Shown: positions 26,299 to 35,820, numbered from the stretch's first letter. The stretch is 64,000 bases of DNA from Candidatus Poribacteria bacterium (GCA_022826805.1 JAJDUH010000024.1:124001-188000); one strand, 5' to 3'. The notes: generated by a model from the sequence alone, not told the origin. Made by a program: numbers and translations.

Positions 26299-27258
26299 TT
26301 ATGGGGTTCGGATTTTGCCCCACTGTTGAATTCGTAACCCTAACGGTTCTATAGGGAGCGTGTCTGAACCGATGTGCCATTTCGGTTGTGCTGCCCATGC
26401 CCCGTTGTTAATCAATTCGCGGCGTTCACTACCATCAGCACGCATGAGATGAATAACCCATCTGCCGTCTTTCTCAAATTGGAAAGCGATGGTATCACCA
26501 TCAGGTGCCCATGCTGGGACGGCTTCATCTGTTGGTGTGTCAGTAAGTGCTTGTTTATTTCCGCCATCTGCTGCGTCCATGACGTACAAGTCAAAGTCAG
26601 CAAGTACTGCCTTTTGGTGCATGGCGGCGTATACAATCCGTGTACCGTCGGGTGCCCATGCCGGATAGGTATCCATTAACGGTTGATGTGTCAGCCTCCG
26701 TTCAACTCGGCTGTTTACATTGACGACGTATATGTCCCAGTTAAGTTCCCGTTTTGAGTGAAAGACAAGCGTATTTCCATCAGGTGCCCAGGTGGGTGCT
26801 TCGTCTTCAAACAGATTTTCCGTAACATGGACTACCTTATTGTTATCAAGATGGAACAGGTAGATGTTAAAATGCCCGTCGCGATTTGATGTGAAAGCGA
26901 GGCGTTTACCATCGGGTGCCCACGCTGGGGCTTTATCCGTTGCGGGGTGATGCGTTAATCGCTGCTGATTGGTGCCATCAGCCTGCATGAGGTAAATTTC
27001 ATGATTTCCATCACGCCGTGAAAAAAATGCGATCCGCGTGCCGTTAGGTGCCCACGTTGGATAGTAGTCCGCGGCAGGATTACGCGTGAGATTTACCGGA
27101 GGTTTCCCGACGGTATCTGTCAGGTAGATTTCCCAGTCGCCACTCACATCCGAAGCGAACGCTATCGTCACTGGCGGATGTGGCTGGCACAAGGCACTGT
27201 CGATTAAAAGGGCAAACACCCAAAAAAAACTACTCTGACATACTAACAGAATTCGCAT
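26299..27258 (-). CDS. Exported PD40/TolB-like beta-propeller protein
   Basis: 319 residues with a signal peptide (about 1-24, ending near CQP). At least six blades repeat the pattern PxWAPDGxxIAFxSxRDGxxxIYLM (for example PAWAPDGKRLAFTSNRDGHF and PAWAPDGTRIVYAAMHQ), the PD40 repeat of TolB-like periplasmic propellers. It is a paralogue of the protein at 7924. The end PLGLRIQQWGKIRTP is a degenerate form of the shared C-terminal tail (QWGKI for TWAKI). Function unknown. Confidence 0.9.
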   Translation of the reverse strand: MRILLVCQSSFFWVFALLIDSALCQPHPPVTIAFASDVSGDWEIYLTDTVGKPPVNLTRNPAADYYPTWAPNGTRIAFFSRRDGNHEIYLMQADGTNQQRLTHHPATDKAPAWAPDGKRLAFTSNRDGHFNIYLFHLDNNKVVHVTENLFEDEAPTWAPDGNTLVFHSKRELNWDIYVVNVNSRVERRLTHQPLMDTYPAWAPDGTRIVYAAMHQKAVLADFDLYVMDAADGGNKQALTDTPTDEAVPAWAPDGDTIAFQFEKDGRWVIHLMRADGSERRELINNGAWAAQPKWHIGSDTLPIEPLGLRIQQWGKIRTP

Positions 27259-27278
27259 TTTTTTGTCTATGGTTTTTA

Positions 27279-27325
27279 TGGTTGTCGGTTTTTGGTTGTC
27301 AGTTATCGGTAAATGATCTTAACGG
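27279..27325. repeat. Single arm of the dispersed palindromic element
   Basis: GGTTGTCGGTTTTTGGTTGTCAGTTATCGG precedes the PD40 start codon on the minus strand. No full opposite arm is seen. Confidence 0.5.
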
Positions 27326-27339
27326 TGTAGTGCTAAGAA

Positions 27340-28359
27340 TCAAAATTTTCCGTCGCGCACCTCGAAATGGGTTGGTTTGCGAAGCGTTGTGCCATTAATC
27401 TGAACCCATTCCGCTACCCATTCGATCATTTGCCCTAAGGAGACGCGTGGATATCCAAATAACTGGTGACACAGAGAGGCGTTGCTTAACAGGGCTGTTG
27501 CTGCCTCTTCACCTTCAAAACGTGGTGATTTCTTGAAAAACGCGCCGAAACATGACGCAAGGTATCGGACAGAGACAGTCTCTGGGCCTGTTACGTTGAG
27601 AATCAACGGTGGACTTTGACAGTGTGCTAAAGCCCGTAATGCTATCGCATTCGCATCGCCTTGCCAGATTACATTCACATTTCCCATTTCGAGGGAGATT
27701 GGTGCTTCCGTGTAAACTTTTTTGGCGATATCCAGGAGTATTCCGTAGCGGAGGTCTATGGCGTAGTTCAATCGTAAAATTGCCATCGGGGTACCGAATT
27801 GTGATGAGAAATGGGTGCATATCCGTTCACGGCTTAGACAGGATTGTGCGTATTCACCGATCGGTGCAACGGGTGAACTCTCAGTTGAACCGCCGTAAGA
27901 GACCGGGGTCAGCGGATAGACATTCCCGGTTGAGAAAACGACTAACCGAGAATCGCGGAATTTTTCCGCCACGCGTCCAGGCATGTAGCTGTTCATCGCC
28001 CAAGTCAGATTTTCATTGCCTGTAGAACCAAACTTCCTTCCCACCATAAAAATTACGTTTTGCGTATCAGGTAGGTTTTGCAGGCTGTTTTCTGAGAGCA
28101 GGTCAGCAGTGATTGTTTCGATACCGGCTTCTTGTAAGTTTTCTTGTACACTGGGTGTCGAAAAACGGGAGACTCCAATTACTTTTTTGGTAAGACCTGC
28201 GCGGTCGATGGCGCGTTTTGCCTGTTTAGCGAGCGTTGGTCCCATCTTTCCGCCGACGCCGAGGATAAGGATATCCCCTTCCAGTGCAGCGATTGCCGCT
28301 ACCACCTCGTCTGTCGGTTTGGATAAATACGATTCTAATTGGATTTCTGTTTTAATCAA
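27340..28359 (-). CDS. NAD(P)-dependent epimerase/dehydratase-like protein with altered active site
   Basis: 339 residues with an extended-SDR Rossmann start (ILILGVGGKMGPTLAKQAKRA), a strand reading LVVFSTGNVYPLTP and a region SSPVAPIGEYAQSCLSRERI where the catalytic YxxxK would be. Here the Lys is replaced (YAQSC), so the usual SDR catalysis may be lost or changed; related proteins with intact motifs are annotated as nucleoside-diphosphate-sugar epimerases. Later segments (VIWQGDANAIALRALAH, LILNVTGPETVSV) fit the C-terminal substrate domain. It is a lone minus-strand gene between exported proteins. Confidence 0.82.
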   Translation of the reverse strand: MIKTEIQLESYLSKPTDEVVAAIAALEGDILILGVGGKMGPTLAKQAKRAIDRAGLTKKVIGVSRFSTPSVQENLQEAGIETITADLLSENSLQNLPDTQNVIFMVGRKFGSTGNENLTWAMNSYMPGRVAEKFRDSRLVVFSTGNVYPLTPVSYGGSTESSPVAPIGEYAQSCLSRERICTHFSSQFGTPMAILRLNYAIDLRYGILLDIAKKVYTEAPISLEMGNVNVIWQGDANAIALRALAHCQSPPLILNVTGPETVSVRYLASCFGAFFKKSPRFEGEEAATALLSNASLCHQLFGYPRVSLGQMIEWVAEWVQINGTTLRKPTHFEVRDGKF

Positions 28360-28446
28360 GAGAGAGGACCTGTAGATCTAAGATGTTAAAAAATTTGACG
28401 ACGATTGGGATTTTTCGTCGCCTTTCTCTAAAGCAGATATGTATGA

Positions 28447-28470
28447 GGGACAGGCTCTGAAACCTGTCCC
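28447..28470 (-). terminator. Hairpin after the LamG gene: GGGACAGG/CCTGTCCC
   Basis: Perfect 8-bp stem with an 8-nt loop, 14 bp after the stop of the LamG gene at 28484. No strong T-run follows, so it is a possible rather than certain terminator. Confidence 0.5.
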
Positions 28471-28483
28471 CATTGTCTTTCGA

Positions 28484-29272
28484 CTAATATTCAGCCTTGA
28501 TACTTGCCCATGTAGTGCTTAGTTTCTCTCTGGGATCAACGGCAAATAGAACGCCGTCGTTCATGTCAGCCTTAATCTCGTCCTCACTCAAGGCGCGCGT
28601 ATAGAAGGCGAACTCGTCAACGAACCCGTTGAGGTATTGAATATCTGCCTCGTTATCCTTACAGAGGACGATGGCACCGGTGGGTGCAGCGAAGATCGAA
28701 GTTTTTCCACTCCAATCCTCTTCCCCTGTCACTCTACCGTTGAAGTAAGACTTCTGAACCTTGCCGTCATAAGTGCCAGCGATATGTACCCACTTTTTAG
28801 TCGGTAGAGTTGGGATGGGTGTACGATGTGCTGTGCTTTTGGTATCGTAGACGTAGAAAGTCATGTCCGCGGGTCCTTCAATGAAGGTTTCGGCGGGCCA
28901 CGCTCCGGCGGCATTCAATGATTCCCAGACTTGCTGGACACCGCCGGTAAGTGCATTAAGCATTACCCAATGTTCCACAGTAAACTCTGTTAACTCAGTA
29001 TCGGTGATACCTGGTATCTCTGGTGGCGATTTGATAGCAGTTTTCGCGCCATCACACTCCAGTGCGCCACCAAGTTTGCCTTCCTTGCTCCATTCCCCGC
29101 CATCTATTTCAGCATCAAACCCGTTACCTGTGTCATCTATAGCCTCTTTATCATCATCTTCGTCGAAGGAGTAGTAGATTATCAGGTCGGGGTCGTTCCG
29201 AATCGCTTCAACGTTTGCTGAAAGTGCGAGGACAGCACAGAAAACTAACCAAAAGAGTAACCTTTTCATCAT
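28484..29272 (-). CDS. Exported LamG (concanavalin-like) protein with TTWASIK tail
   Basis: 262 residues with a signal peptide (about 1-23). The body has the LamG/Laminin_G_3 layout: LIIYYSFDEDDDKEAIDDTG at the opening, LGGALECDGAKT, FTVEHWVML, and near the end YLNGFVDEFAFYTRALSEDE, the typical closing strand. Such jelly-roll domains bind carbohydrate or protein ligands outside the cell. It ends in VDPREKLSTTWASIKAEY, the shared tail. Upstream on the same strand is a second LamG protein of similar layout. AAAGGAGAA precedes the ATG. Confidence 0.9.
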   Translation of the reverse strand: MMKRLLFWLVFCAVLALSANVEAIRNDPDLIIYYSFDEDDDKEAIDDTGNGFDAEIDGGEWSKEGKLGGALECDGAKTAIKSPPEIPGITDTELTEFTVEHWVMLNALTGGVQQVWESLNAAGAWPAETFIEGPADMTFYVYDTKSTAHRTPIPTLPTKKWVHIAGTYDGKVQKSYFNGRVTGEEDWSGKTSIFAAPTGAIVLCKDNEADIQYLNGFVDEFAFYTRALSEDEIKADMNDGVLFAVDPREKLSTTWASIKAEY

Positions 29273-29359
29273 GATTCTCCTTTTCTATTTTTAGACAGAA
29301 AGCCTAAAGTGTTAGAGGTTTTAATGGTTGGTTGACAAGTTATCGTTCGATGGGTCATT

Positions 29360-29386
29360 GCTGGCGAAATTTTAAACCTCGCCAGC
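29360..29386. repeat. Hairpin GCTGGCGA/TCGCCAGC with AATTTTAAACC loop
   Basis: Perfect 8-bp stem between the two LamG genes. Its loop contains TTTAAA, as in the other hairpins of the window. Confidence 0.6.
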
Positions 29387-29419
29387 GACAGTGTATATGT
29401 CTTTAGACAATAAACCGGG

Positions 29420-30205
29420 TTATCTGTTCGACTTGATGTTCGCCCAAGACGTGGTGAGTTTTCCTTGTGGTTCTACGGGAGTTAGAAATGACGCTGCATC
29501 TTGGTCCATGCTCGCTTTGATCTCGTCGGCTGAGAGTGCGCGATTCCAAAGCCGAACCTCGTCCACGGTCCCCGTCCACGCTTCACCGCCCCAGGTGCCG
29601 ATTGTCACCGCACTTGTATTTGCGGCAGGGGCAACAGGGTTGCCGGATTCTTCAGAGTGGGTTACCTCACCATCTACGTAAATTTCCACTAAGCCGTTGG
29701 TGTCGTCTGTATGGGTATAGGCGAGATAATACCATTTGCCTGTATCGAGTGCTGTTGCGTTATCATTGATGTCTTTGAATCCACCGGCTGCCCCGTTTGT
29801 CCAGACTTTGATACCGTTTGCTGGATTCATACCGAACCCGAAACCGATATGCCGGGTGGCAGCACTCTGCCGAGTACCGAAGATAATAGCGTGTGCGCTT
29901 GGTAGCCTATCGAGGTTCACCCATGCTGCTTGCGTGATTGCACCTTCGATGTGGAAGGCAGCATCGTCTTCAATGAGGACGTGATCTGCAGCAGCCGCAA
30001 ATTGGAGTGCTTGTCCGTGTTGTCCGGCGACCCATTTTGCGTTACCCATGACTTCGCCTTCAAAGCCGTTTACGGAGAAGTCTTGCGTCGCGGTCCCTGA
30101 GCCTTCATCGAGAGGCATGTATAGAACAAGCCCATCCATTAGGTCGGCGTGAGAAAATGCGGCGCAGAGAAGTAGGCAGAATGTGATAATTGAAAAGATT
30201 TTCAT
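29420..30205 (-). CDS. Exported LamG (concanavalin-like) protein with TTSWANIK tail
   Basis: Start set at the ATG at 30203-30205, preceded by AAGGAGACC; an upstream ATG at 30256 lacks such a site. The 261-residue product has a signal peptide (IITFCLLLCAAFSHA), a LamG opening LVLYMPLDEGSGTATQDFS, the central GAITQAAWVNLDRLP, IEIYVDGEV-like strands and the closing WTGTVDEVRLWNRALSADE. It is a relative of the LamG protein at 28484 and ends in VEPQGKLTTSWANIKSNR. Ligand unknown. Confidence 0.9.
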   Translation of the reverse strand: MKIFSIITFCLLLCAAFSHADLMDGLVLYMPLDEGSGTATQDFSVNGFEGEVMGNAKWVAGQHGQALQFAAAADHVLIEDDAAFHIEGAITQAAWVNLDRLPSAHAIIFGTRQSAATRHIGFGFGMNPANGIKVWTNGAAGGFKDINDNATALDTGKWYYLAYTHTDDTNGLVEIYVDGEVTHSEESGNPVAPAANTSAVTIGTWGGEAWTGTVDEVRLWNRALSADEIKASMDQDAASFLTPVEPQGKLTTSWANIKSNR

Positions 30206-30362
30206 CTGGTCTCCTTCGTTGAAAATTGAGAAGTCTAATGTTATTCTGGAATACAAAGAGTAAAAGATAATAGTTGTTCTCTTCTATCTCAATTAAATTC
30301 TAACAGATTATGATTTCTGTTTCAATAGAGAAAATTTTGCAAGGCAAAGCGTTAGGCGCACG

Positions 30363-31313
30363 TCATGGAGATACACTTTTTGCACAGCGGAATCCAAGCG
30401 CACCGATACCGGCGTATGCTGGCGTCGTACCGTGGCGATTTGAGGCACGCAACCACTCAGGTTCGCTGTTCCATCCACCACCCCGCAGTACACGGAAATC
30501 TACAATATTCTCGAAATCATTGACAATTTCCTCAACATTGTTTGCCCCTGCGGTCGGATTACGACGTGGGGAATTGGCATAGAAATCAACCTCGTATCCG
30601 TCAAGGCACCATTCCCAGACATTTCCGGCGATGTCATATACACCGTATTCGTTGGGAGGATACTCGCTGATAGGGGTTGTCTCGCCGATGTTTTTGCCGT
30701 AGTTTGCCCTATTAAAATTGATTCCGTTACCCCACGGATACTGTTTTCTTTTTAATCCGCCGCGTGCTGCTTTCTCCCATTCCGCTTCAGTCGGTAAACG
30801 CTTATCCACCCAGACTGCATAAGCCATCGCAGCGTACCAGCTTACATAACGCACAGGATGATCGCTTTTTCCAAGCGGATAGTTATTTCCATTCCAGTCA
30901 TTTAGGTAATTAGCATCGGCGAATCTGTCGTCAATAAGTTCTTTTTGCCACGCTGGATTCGCGAGAACGAAGTCCTTAAATTTCCTGTTGGTTACCTCGT
31001 TTGCGTCTATGTAAAACGTGTCAAGGTGAACGGTGTGCACCGGCTGTTCGTCGTTATCGGCATCACCGTCGTTGCTACCCATCTGAAACTCGCCTTCTGG
31101 AATTAGGACCATTCCGTCTGGAATAATGGGTTCGGGTTCAGGGATAATTTCCGGTTCGAGTGCAGGATCGGGATCGGTCGCTGCGTTTGGCTCCGCGCTT
31201 ATCAGTTCTTCTGAGGTAAGCTCTGAGTCATCTTCGCGCGTACCGCAGCTGAGTATGTAAATGGAGAACAGACATACAAGTGCGAAGCTTAACAGTTTCA
31301 ATACGTTTTTCAT
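30363..31313 (-). CDS. Lipoprotein with SUMF1/formylglycine-generating-enzyme-like domain
   Basis: 316 residues. A lipobox (about IYILSC, Cys 23) is followed by an acidic, Pro-rich linker (PDPALEPEIIPEPEPI) and a full FGE-sulfatase domain: MVLIPEGEFQMGSNDGD, EQPVHTVHLDTFYIDANEVT, RLPTEAEWEKAARGG, YDIAGNVWEWCLDGY and RVLRGGGWN. In true formylglycine-generating enzymes two Cys near the C-terminus bind copper; here only one (GFRCAKS) is seen in that part, so it is more likely a binding or other enzyme of this superfamily. It would be anchored in a membrane. The shared TTWA tail is absent. Confidence 0.9.
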   Translation of the reverse strand: MKNVLKLLSFALVCLFSIYILSCGTREDDSELTSEELISAEPNAATDPDPALEPEIIPEPEPIIPDGMVLIPEGEFQMGSNDGDADNDEQPVHTVHLDTFYIDANEVTNRKFKDFVLANPAWQKELIDDRFADANYLNDWNGNNYPLGKSDHPVRYVSWYAAMAYAVWVDKRLPTEAEWEKAARGGLKRKQYPWGNGINFNRANYGKNIGETTPISEYPPNEYGVYDIAGNVWEWCLDGYEVDFYANSPRRNPTAGANNVEEIVNDFENIVDFRVLRGGGWNSEPEWLRASNRHGTTPAYAGIGALGFRCAKSVSP

Positions 31314-31339
31314 AATTTTAACACAAGTTGCCCTTTCAC

Positions 31340-31413
31340 AGACATAGCACTCCGCTGGAGTGCGGCAGTTTACACATCCCCTTTTCTATAGACATAGCAC
31401 TCCGCTGGAGTGC
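31340..31413. repeat. Two exact 24-bp direct repeats, each a hairpin
   Basis: AGACATAGCACTCCGCTGGA followed by GTGC occurs at 31340-31363 and 31390-31413. Each copy folds as GCACTCC-GCT-GGAGTGC. They lie between the SUMF1 lipoprotein gene and the glutamine synthetase gene, upstream of the former. Confidence 0.75.
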
Positions 31414-31427
31414 AAGAATGATATGCT

Positions 31428-32777
31428 TTAATAGACTTCTAAATAGTTATCGGTTTCCCACTGACTGATACTCAAATGATAGTTCTGCCATTCCTCACGT
31501 TTGACCTGAATGTAGTAGTCAGCATACTCATTCCCAAGTGCATTCTTGATGGCCTCATCCTTTTCAAGAGCGTCTACGGCTGCGCTGAGCGTTGGGGGTA
31601 GGGAGCCGATGCCCCGTTGTTGTAATTCGTCTTCTGGTACTTCATAAAGATTATCCTCGTTTTGCCCCCCTGGATCAATCTGATTTTCGATGCCATCCAG
31701 CCCGGCTGCAAGCATCACCGTCGCTGCAAGATAGGGATTTACTGCCCCATCGCTGAGTCGATTTTCTATGCGTCCTGGTGCTGGAATACGAATCATCTGT
31801 GTTCGATTGTTCGCACCGTAGGTGACGTAAACGGGTGCCCACGATGAACCTGAACGTGGTGGTCTGCGCACTAAGCGTTTGTAGCTATTGACAAGCGGAT
31901 TTGTAACTGCTGTTATCGCTTTTGCGTGTTTGAGGACACCCCCCGTGAACCAGTAAGCGAGTTGGGACAAACCGTTTCTATCGTTCTCATCAAGGAACAG
32001 ATTTGTCTGATTTTCTTCATCCCAAAGACTCATGTGAAAGTGGGCACCATTGCCCGTCAGATTGGTGAACGGCTTTGGCATAAATGTTGCCAACAATCCT
32101 CGTTCCTCAGCAATCGTTTTAACCATCCACTTGAAGAAGGTATGTCGGTCGGTTGTCGTTAGTGCGTCCGAATAAGTCCAGTTTGCCTCGAACTGACAGG
32201 TTCCGTCTTCATGGTCATTCGCGTAAGGTTCCCATCCCAATTCTTGCATGTATTTGATGAGGGTTGTCATCATATCGAGATTGCGGTGCAGCGCTCTCAG
32301 ATCATAACACGGCTTATCGAGTGTATCGAGTTTGTCCCATGGGGCGTAATACCCTGTCTCATTCTGCTTCAGAAGCATGAATTCAGCTTCGATGCCGACG
32401 TTAAAGATGTACCCTTTTTCTCTTGTCTTTTCTAATTGCTGTCGCAGGATGGTCCTCGGACAATAGTGCCACGATTTACCTTCGACGTACATATCCCCGG
32501 CTACCCAAGCAAGGTTTTTCCGCCACGGTACGATTGTCAACGAATTAAAGTCAGGGATACTTGCCATTTCTGGGTCGTGTGGGTATTGTCCTATCTCGCC
32601 TGCGGCGAATCCACCGAAGCCCGCGCCCTCTTCTGCCATATCCTCAAGATGCGTGGATGGGATAACCTTTCCCTTCGGGGTCCCGCTCATTTCTACGAAA
32701 GAGCAGAGAAAAAACTCAACACCGTTCTCTTCAACGAAATGTTCAACTTGATCTCGGGTCATGAAATTAGTCTCCAA
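31428..32777 (-). CDS. Glutamine synthetase family protein (GlnT-like)
   Basis: 449 residues of the glutamine synthetase fold. Signatures are the metal-binding NVGIEAEFMLLK, GNGAHFHMSLWDEEN, the ATP and substrate loop NPLVNSYKRLVRRPP and the late PGRIENRLSDGAVNPYLA. The sequence suits the GlnT group (often called type III or gamma-glutamylmethylamide synthetase-like) rather than housekeeping type I GlnA, because it is shorter and lacks the adenylylation region that I can recognise. It would ligate glutamate to ammonia or to an amine at the cost of ATP. It is divergent from the membrane protein at 32988 and has no ammonium transporter or PII gene nearby. Confidence 0.9.
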   Translation of the reverse strand: METNFMTRDQVEHFVEENGVEFFLCSFVEMSGTPKGKVIPSTHLEDMAEEGAGFGGFAAGEIGQYPHDPEMASIPDFNSLTIVPWRKNLAWVAGDMYVEGKSWHYCPRTILRQQLEKTREKGYIFNVGIEAEFMLLKQNETGYYAPWDKLDTLDKPCYDLRALHRNLDMMTTLIKYMQELGWEPYANDHEDGTCQFEANWTYSDALTTTDRHTFFKWMVKTIAEERGLLATFMPKPFTNLTGNGAHFHMSLWDEENQTNLFLDENDRNGLSQLAYWFTGGVLKHAKAITAVTNPLVNSYKRLVRRPPRSGSSWAPVYVTYGANNRTQMIRIPAPGRIENRLSDGAVNPYLAATVMLAAGLDGIENQIDPGGQNEDNLYEVPEDELQQRGIGSLPPTLSAAVDALEKDEAIKNALGNEYADYYIQVKREEWQNYHLSISQWETDNYLEVY

Positions 32778-32987
32778 TGGTTTACATAGAAGATGATGTC
32801 TTGGAAGTAAAATTAAAAATTGCTTCTACGATGGTATGATGGGACTGGTATAAATATACTAACTACAAAATGGGGAAACATGGTAACATTATAACTGAAG
32901 TCCTGAAAATTGCAATATCTAATCTTTGAGCAGCACGTTTTAGAAACCTATAAGCTGCGCCAAAAGCGTGGGTTGAGGAGGCAACTG

Positions 32988-34517
32988 ATGGTAGACTTCT
33001 CTCGCTTCTATACAAGATGGTCGCTTCTGATTGGGGTCTTAATTCTTATTTATCTGCTGCCGATATGGTTGTTCCCCTATTTTCCGACACAAGACGGTGT
33101 GAGCCACGTCTATAACTCCCAGATCCTGACAGAATACAACAATCCCCAGTATCAATTTCAAGATTATTACGAGATTAACTGGTACCCGTTTCCTAATTGG
33201 CTTTCACATTTTTCATTGGCGATACTAATGTTTGTCTTTCCACCCATCATCGCCGAGAAAGTCTTTCTGAGTTTCTATGTTATCTTGTTCCCGCTCGCAA
33301 TCTATTATTTTCTTAACGCTGTCGAGCGCGGACGACATACCCTTGTCATACTTAGTTTTACCTTTGTCTATAACTATCTCTTTCTCATGGGGTTCTACAA
33401 TTTTGCTGTTAGCGTGCCTCTCTTTTTCCTCGCGCTCGGTTACTGGTGGAAACACAAGGAGCAGATGAACAGAAGGCGTATCATTCTCCTAAACCTGCTC
33501 ATCATTGTTACCTATTTTGCACATCTTATCTCTTATGCCTTCATTTTATTCTCTATCGCTTTGCTGGCATTGTGGCATTTCAGGCGAGACTTCAAACGGA
33601 TCCTCATTACAGGATGCTATCTCCTACCTGCAGCCTTCTTCCTTCTCGTCTACCTCCCTACTTCTGATCTGTTGGCAGGGGAACCTCCTGAATTTGCGAT
33701 TGGGCGAATTGGAGAACTGTTTGCTAACTTGATTGGTATGCACGTGCTCATTTCCTACACCGACCCTCCGAGTTGGCTTTCCCTTACTGTCACTGCTTTT
33801 TTAATTTTTCTCGGGGGTGTAACAATCTGGCAAAACAGGCGAGAAAAAACAGCAGTCCGTCCCGGACAGAAAGCGTTTCTCTGTCTTGTTGGTGTGCTTT
33901 TTGGGCTCTATTTTATCCTGCCAAACTCTATCGGTCCGGGTGGTTGGGTCAATGATCGGATTGCCATTTTAGCCACGCTTGCGCTATTTACATGGTTTCG
34001 TGAATTTGACAAGCTGCAGTGGAAACGTCTGTTCACAGCCGTGGTCATGCTTCTGGCACTGATTAACATTGTCTATGTCGGTGTTCTCTTCAGAAACCTC
34101 AACGCTGAGATAGGCGAGTTTAACGCTTTCGTAGAACGGGTTGGAAAGAACAAGGTCATCCTCCCGCTCCACTTTGATCCAAGGGGCAGCTCAAAACGTG
34201 TGGGTATCTTTGTCAATGCCGCTAACTACTACTGTCTTGACAATGGTTGTATCAATCTCGGCAACTATGAAATACAGTTTGATTACTTTCCGGTCCGCTT
34301 CAATGCTGATTTTGAGACCCCATTAGAAGAGAAAGAGTGGGTGCAAATGGTCCACTGGCAGCCGGAAAAAATCGATCTCTGTGATTATGCTGACAATGTG
34401 GATTATCTGCTGCTATGGGATACGCCGAACAAACCGGTCGTCGCTGAGGGGATTGAAGCGTGCTATACGCTGATTGCGTCGGAAGGGAAATTGAAACTCT
34501 TTAGAGGGAAGCGGTAA
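32988..34517 (+). CDS. Polytopic membrane protein, GT-C glycosyltransferase-like
   Basis: Start placed at an ATG with a perfect AGGAGG site 6 nt away; the longer frame uses a TTG and adds 26 residues. The 509-residue product has about ten transmembrane helices, beginning WSLLIGVLILIYLLPIWLF, followed by a loop with FPTQDGVSHVYNSQIL whose Asp may correspond to the acidic loop motif of GT-C enzymes. The C-terminal 130 residues are soluble and may be extracytoplasmic. The likely role is lipid-linked sugar transfer to an acceptor outside the membrane, but this is inferred from topology only. Confidence 0.7.
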   Translation: MVDFSRFYTRWSLLIGVLILIYLLPIWLFPYFPTQDGVSHVYNSQILTEYNNPQYQFQDYYEINWYPFPNWLSHFSLAILMFVFPPIIAEKVFLSFYVILFPLAIYYFLNAVERGRHTLVILSFTFVYNYLFLMGFYNFAVSVPLFFLALGYWWKHKEQMNRRRIILLNLLIIVTYFAHLISYAFILFSIALLALWHFRRDFKRILITGCYLLPAAFFLLVYLPTSDLLAGEPPEFAIGRIGELFANLIGMHVLISYTDPPSWLSLTVTAFLIFLGGVTIWQNRREKTAVRPGQKAFLCLVGVLFGLYFILPNSIGPGGWVNDRIAILATLALFTWFREFDKLQWKRLFTAVVMLLALINIVYVGVLFRNLNAEIGEFNAFVERVGKNKVILPLHFDPRGSSKRVGIFVNAANYYCLDNGCINLGNYEIQFDYFPVRFNADFETPLEEKEWVQMVHWQPEKIDLCDYADNVDYLLLWDTPNKPVVAEGIEACYTLIASEGKLKLFRGKR

Positions 34518-34557
34518 AAGCGGCGGCAGCAACAATAGGGGAAAGCCGCAAGCGACT

Positions 34558-35820
34558 TTAATACTCTCCTTTAAGTGTGAGAGTTGCGATGGTATGCGTG
34601 TAGTTGAGGAAGTCGAGCAACGGATCCATTTCGTTCGTGCGATTTTGTGTAACCTGATAATCGGCGTTGAATGTTAAATACGGATTGAATTGCCAGTTTA
34701 ATTGCACGTTCACACCTATCTGTGTATCGCGACGATTTGGGGTATCTTCTGAGATAAGTCCCGTTTCGTCGAGGATTTGCCTACCTTCAAACCGCAACCA
34801 GAGCCTAGAGAGTCGAAGCCGTATCCATCGTCCGGTATCGAGTCGGTAGAATGAGCTCGCTGCTACTTCGGTGCTGAGGAAGTTGAAAAAATCAGCACTG
34901 GAGCGATTTAGAAATAAGTTAACCTCTTCCTGAAACATGATATGTTCAGTTGCTACTTGTATTAGTTTCGCTGAACTGATGTGTCTCCAGTCCATTCGGC
35001 GTTCGTTGTCTTCAAGCCCTGTGATACCTAAGATGAGGTTATTTAGATTGGTTTCGTATCTGCCGTGTTCTATTCCGTATTCGATTTTGCCGAGCACCTG
35101 TTTGAGGAGTCCGAATTGCAAACGCCCGGTCATTTTGTGGCTGTTAGAGCCGATGAGTAGGAAATCCTCTCTGAGTTCCTCGTCATCGTCAAATCGGTGT
35201 ATCCGTAGATTATATTCAAGGATGCGTCCGAAGCGCAGACCGAGTTGCCGTTCAGTGTTATTATAGACATCGGAGGCGCGCACGAAGCGTTGCAACCGAT
35301 GCGATGCTACGAGTGGTGGTAAGTTTGCAACAGGTCGAAAACTGAGTTCAGTTAAGAAAATATCACTGAACGCGTCGAATTCGTTAAGTTTCCCCTCTGC
35401 TCCTGTATAGTTTTCGACTTGAGGGATGTATTGCAATTTGAGTCTGAGTTTATCGGTTACGGGCAAATCCCCGTACAAGTCAACACCGAAGCGGTTAATT
35501 AGTCCCGCAAGTTGTGGATCGTCTTGTCCTGCCAAGCTGCTGGTGTATGGATCTACACTTAAACCGAGTTCAATATGATTGTTGTAGGTATTAGAGAAAT
35601 GGGAACTGATTGTCAGTTCTGCGGGGTCGGTTTCAGAAGTTTCGGGTTCTTGTTGTAATAAACTTTGTCCGAATTCGGTCTGAAGTTGTGCTGAGGCACT
35701 TTGAATATTGTGTAAAAATGCGCTACCTACCCCTTGCGTAAGAACGATGAGAAAAATCCCTACTTTTAATAGCAAGTTTTGGTTCGTAGGTCGCGCCAGA
35801 AAGTGAATTGTTTTTTTCAC
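34558..35820 (-). CDS. Putative outer-membrane beta-barrel protein
   Basis: 420 residues with a signal peptide at about 18-45 (LLLKVGIFLIVLTQGVGSA). The rest is rich in alternating amphipathic strands (for example NHIELGLSVDPY, KLRLKLQYIPQVENYTG, WIRLRLSRLWLRFEG) and ends TIATLTLKGEY, with an aromatic last residue as in outer-membrane barrels. I do not recognise a named family. It is convergent with the GT-C-like gene and followed upstream by the large intergenic region that holds a structured RNA. Confidence 0.7.
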   Translation of the reverse strand: MKKTIHFLARPTNQNLLLKVGIFLIVLTQGVGSAFLHNIQSASAQLQTEFGQSLLQQEPETSETDPAELTISSHFSNTYNNHIELGLSVDPYTSSLAGQDDPQLAGLINRFGVDLYGDLPVTDKLRLKLQYIPQVENYTGAEGKLNEFDAFSDIFLTELSFRPVANLPPLVASHRLQRFVRASDVYNNTERQLGLRFGRILEYNLRIHRFDDDEELREDFLLIGSNSHKMTGRLQFGLLKQVLGKIEYGIEHGRYETNLNNLILGITGLEDNERRMDWRHISSAKLIQVATEHIMFQEEVNLFLNRSSADFFNFLSTEVAASSFYRLDTGRWIRLRLSRLWLRFEGRQILDETGLISEDTPNRRDTQIGVNVQLNWQFNPYLTFNADYQVTQNRTNEMDPLLDFLNYTHTIATLTLKGEY

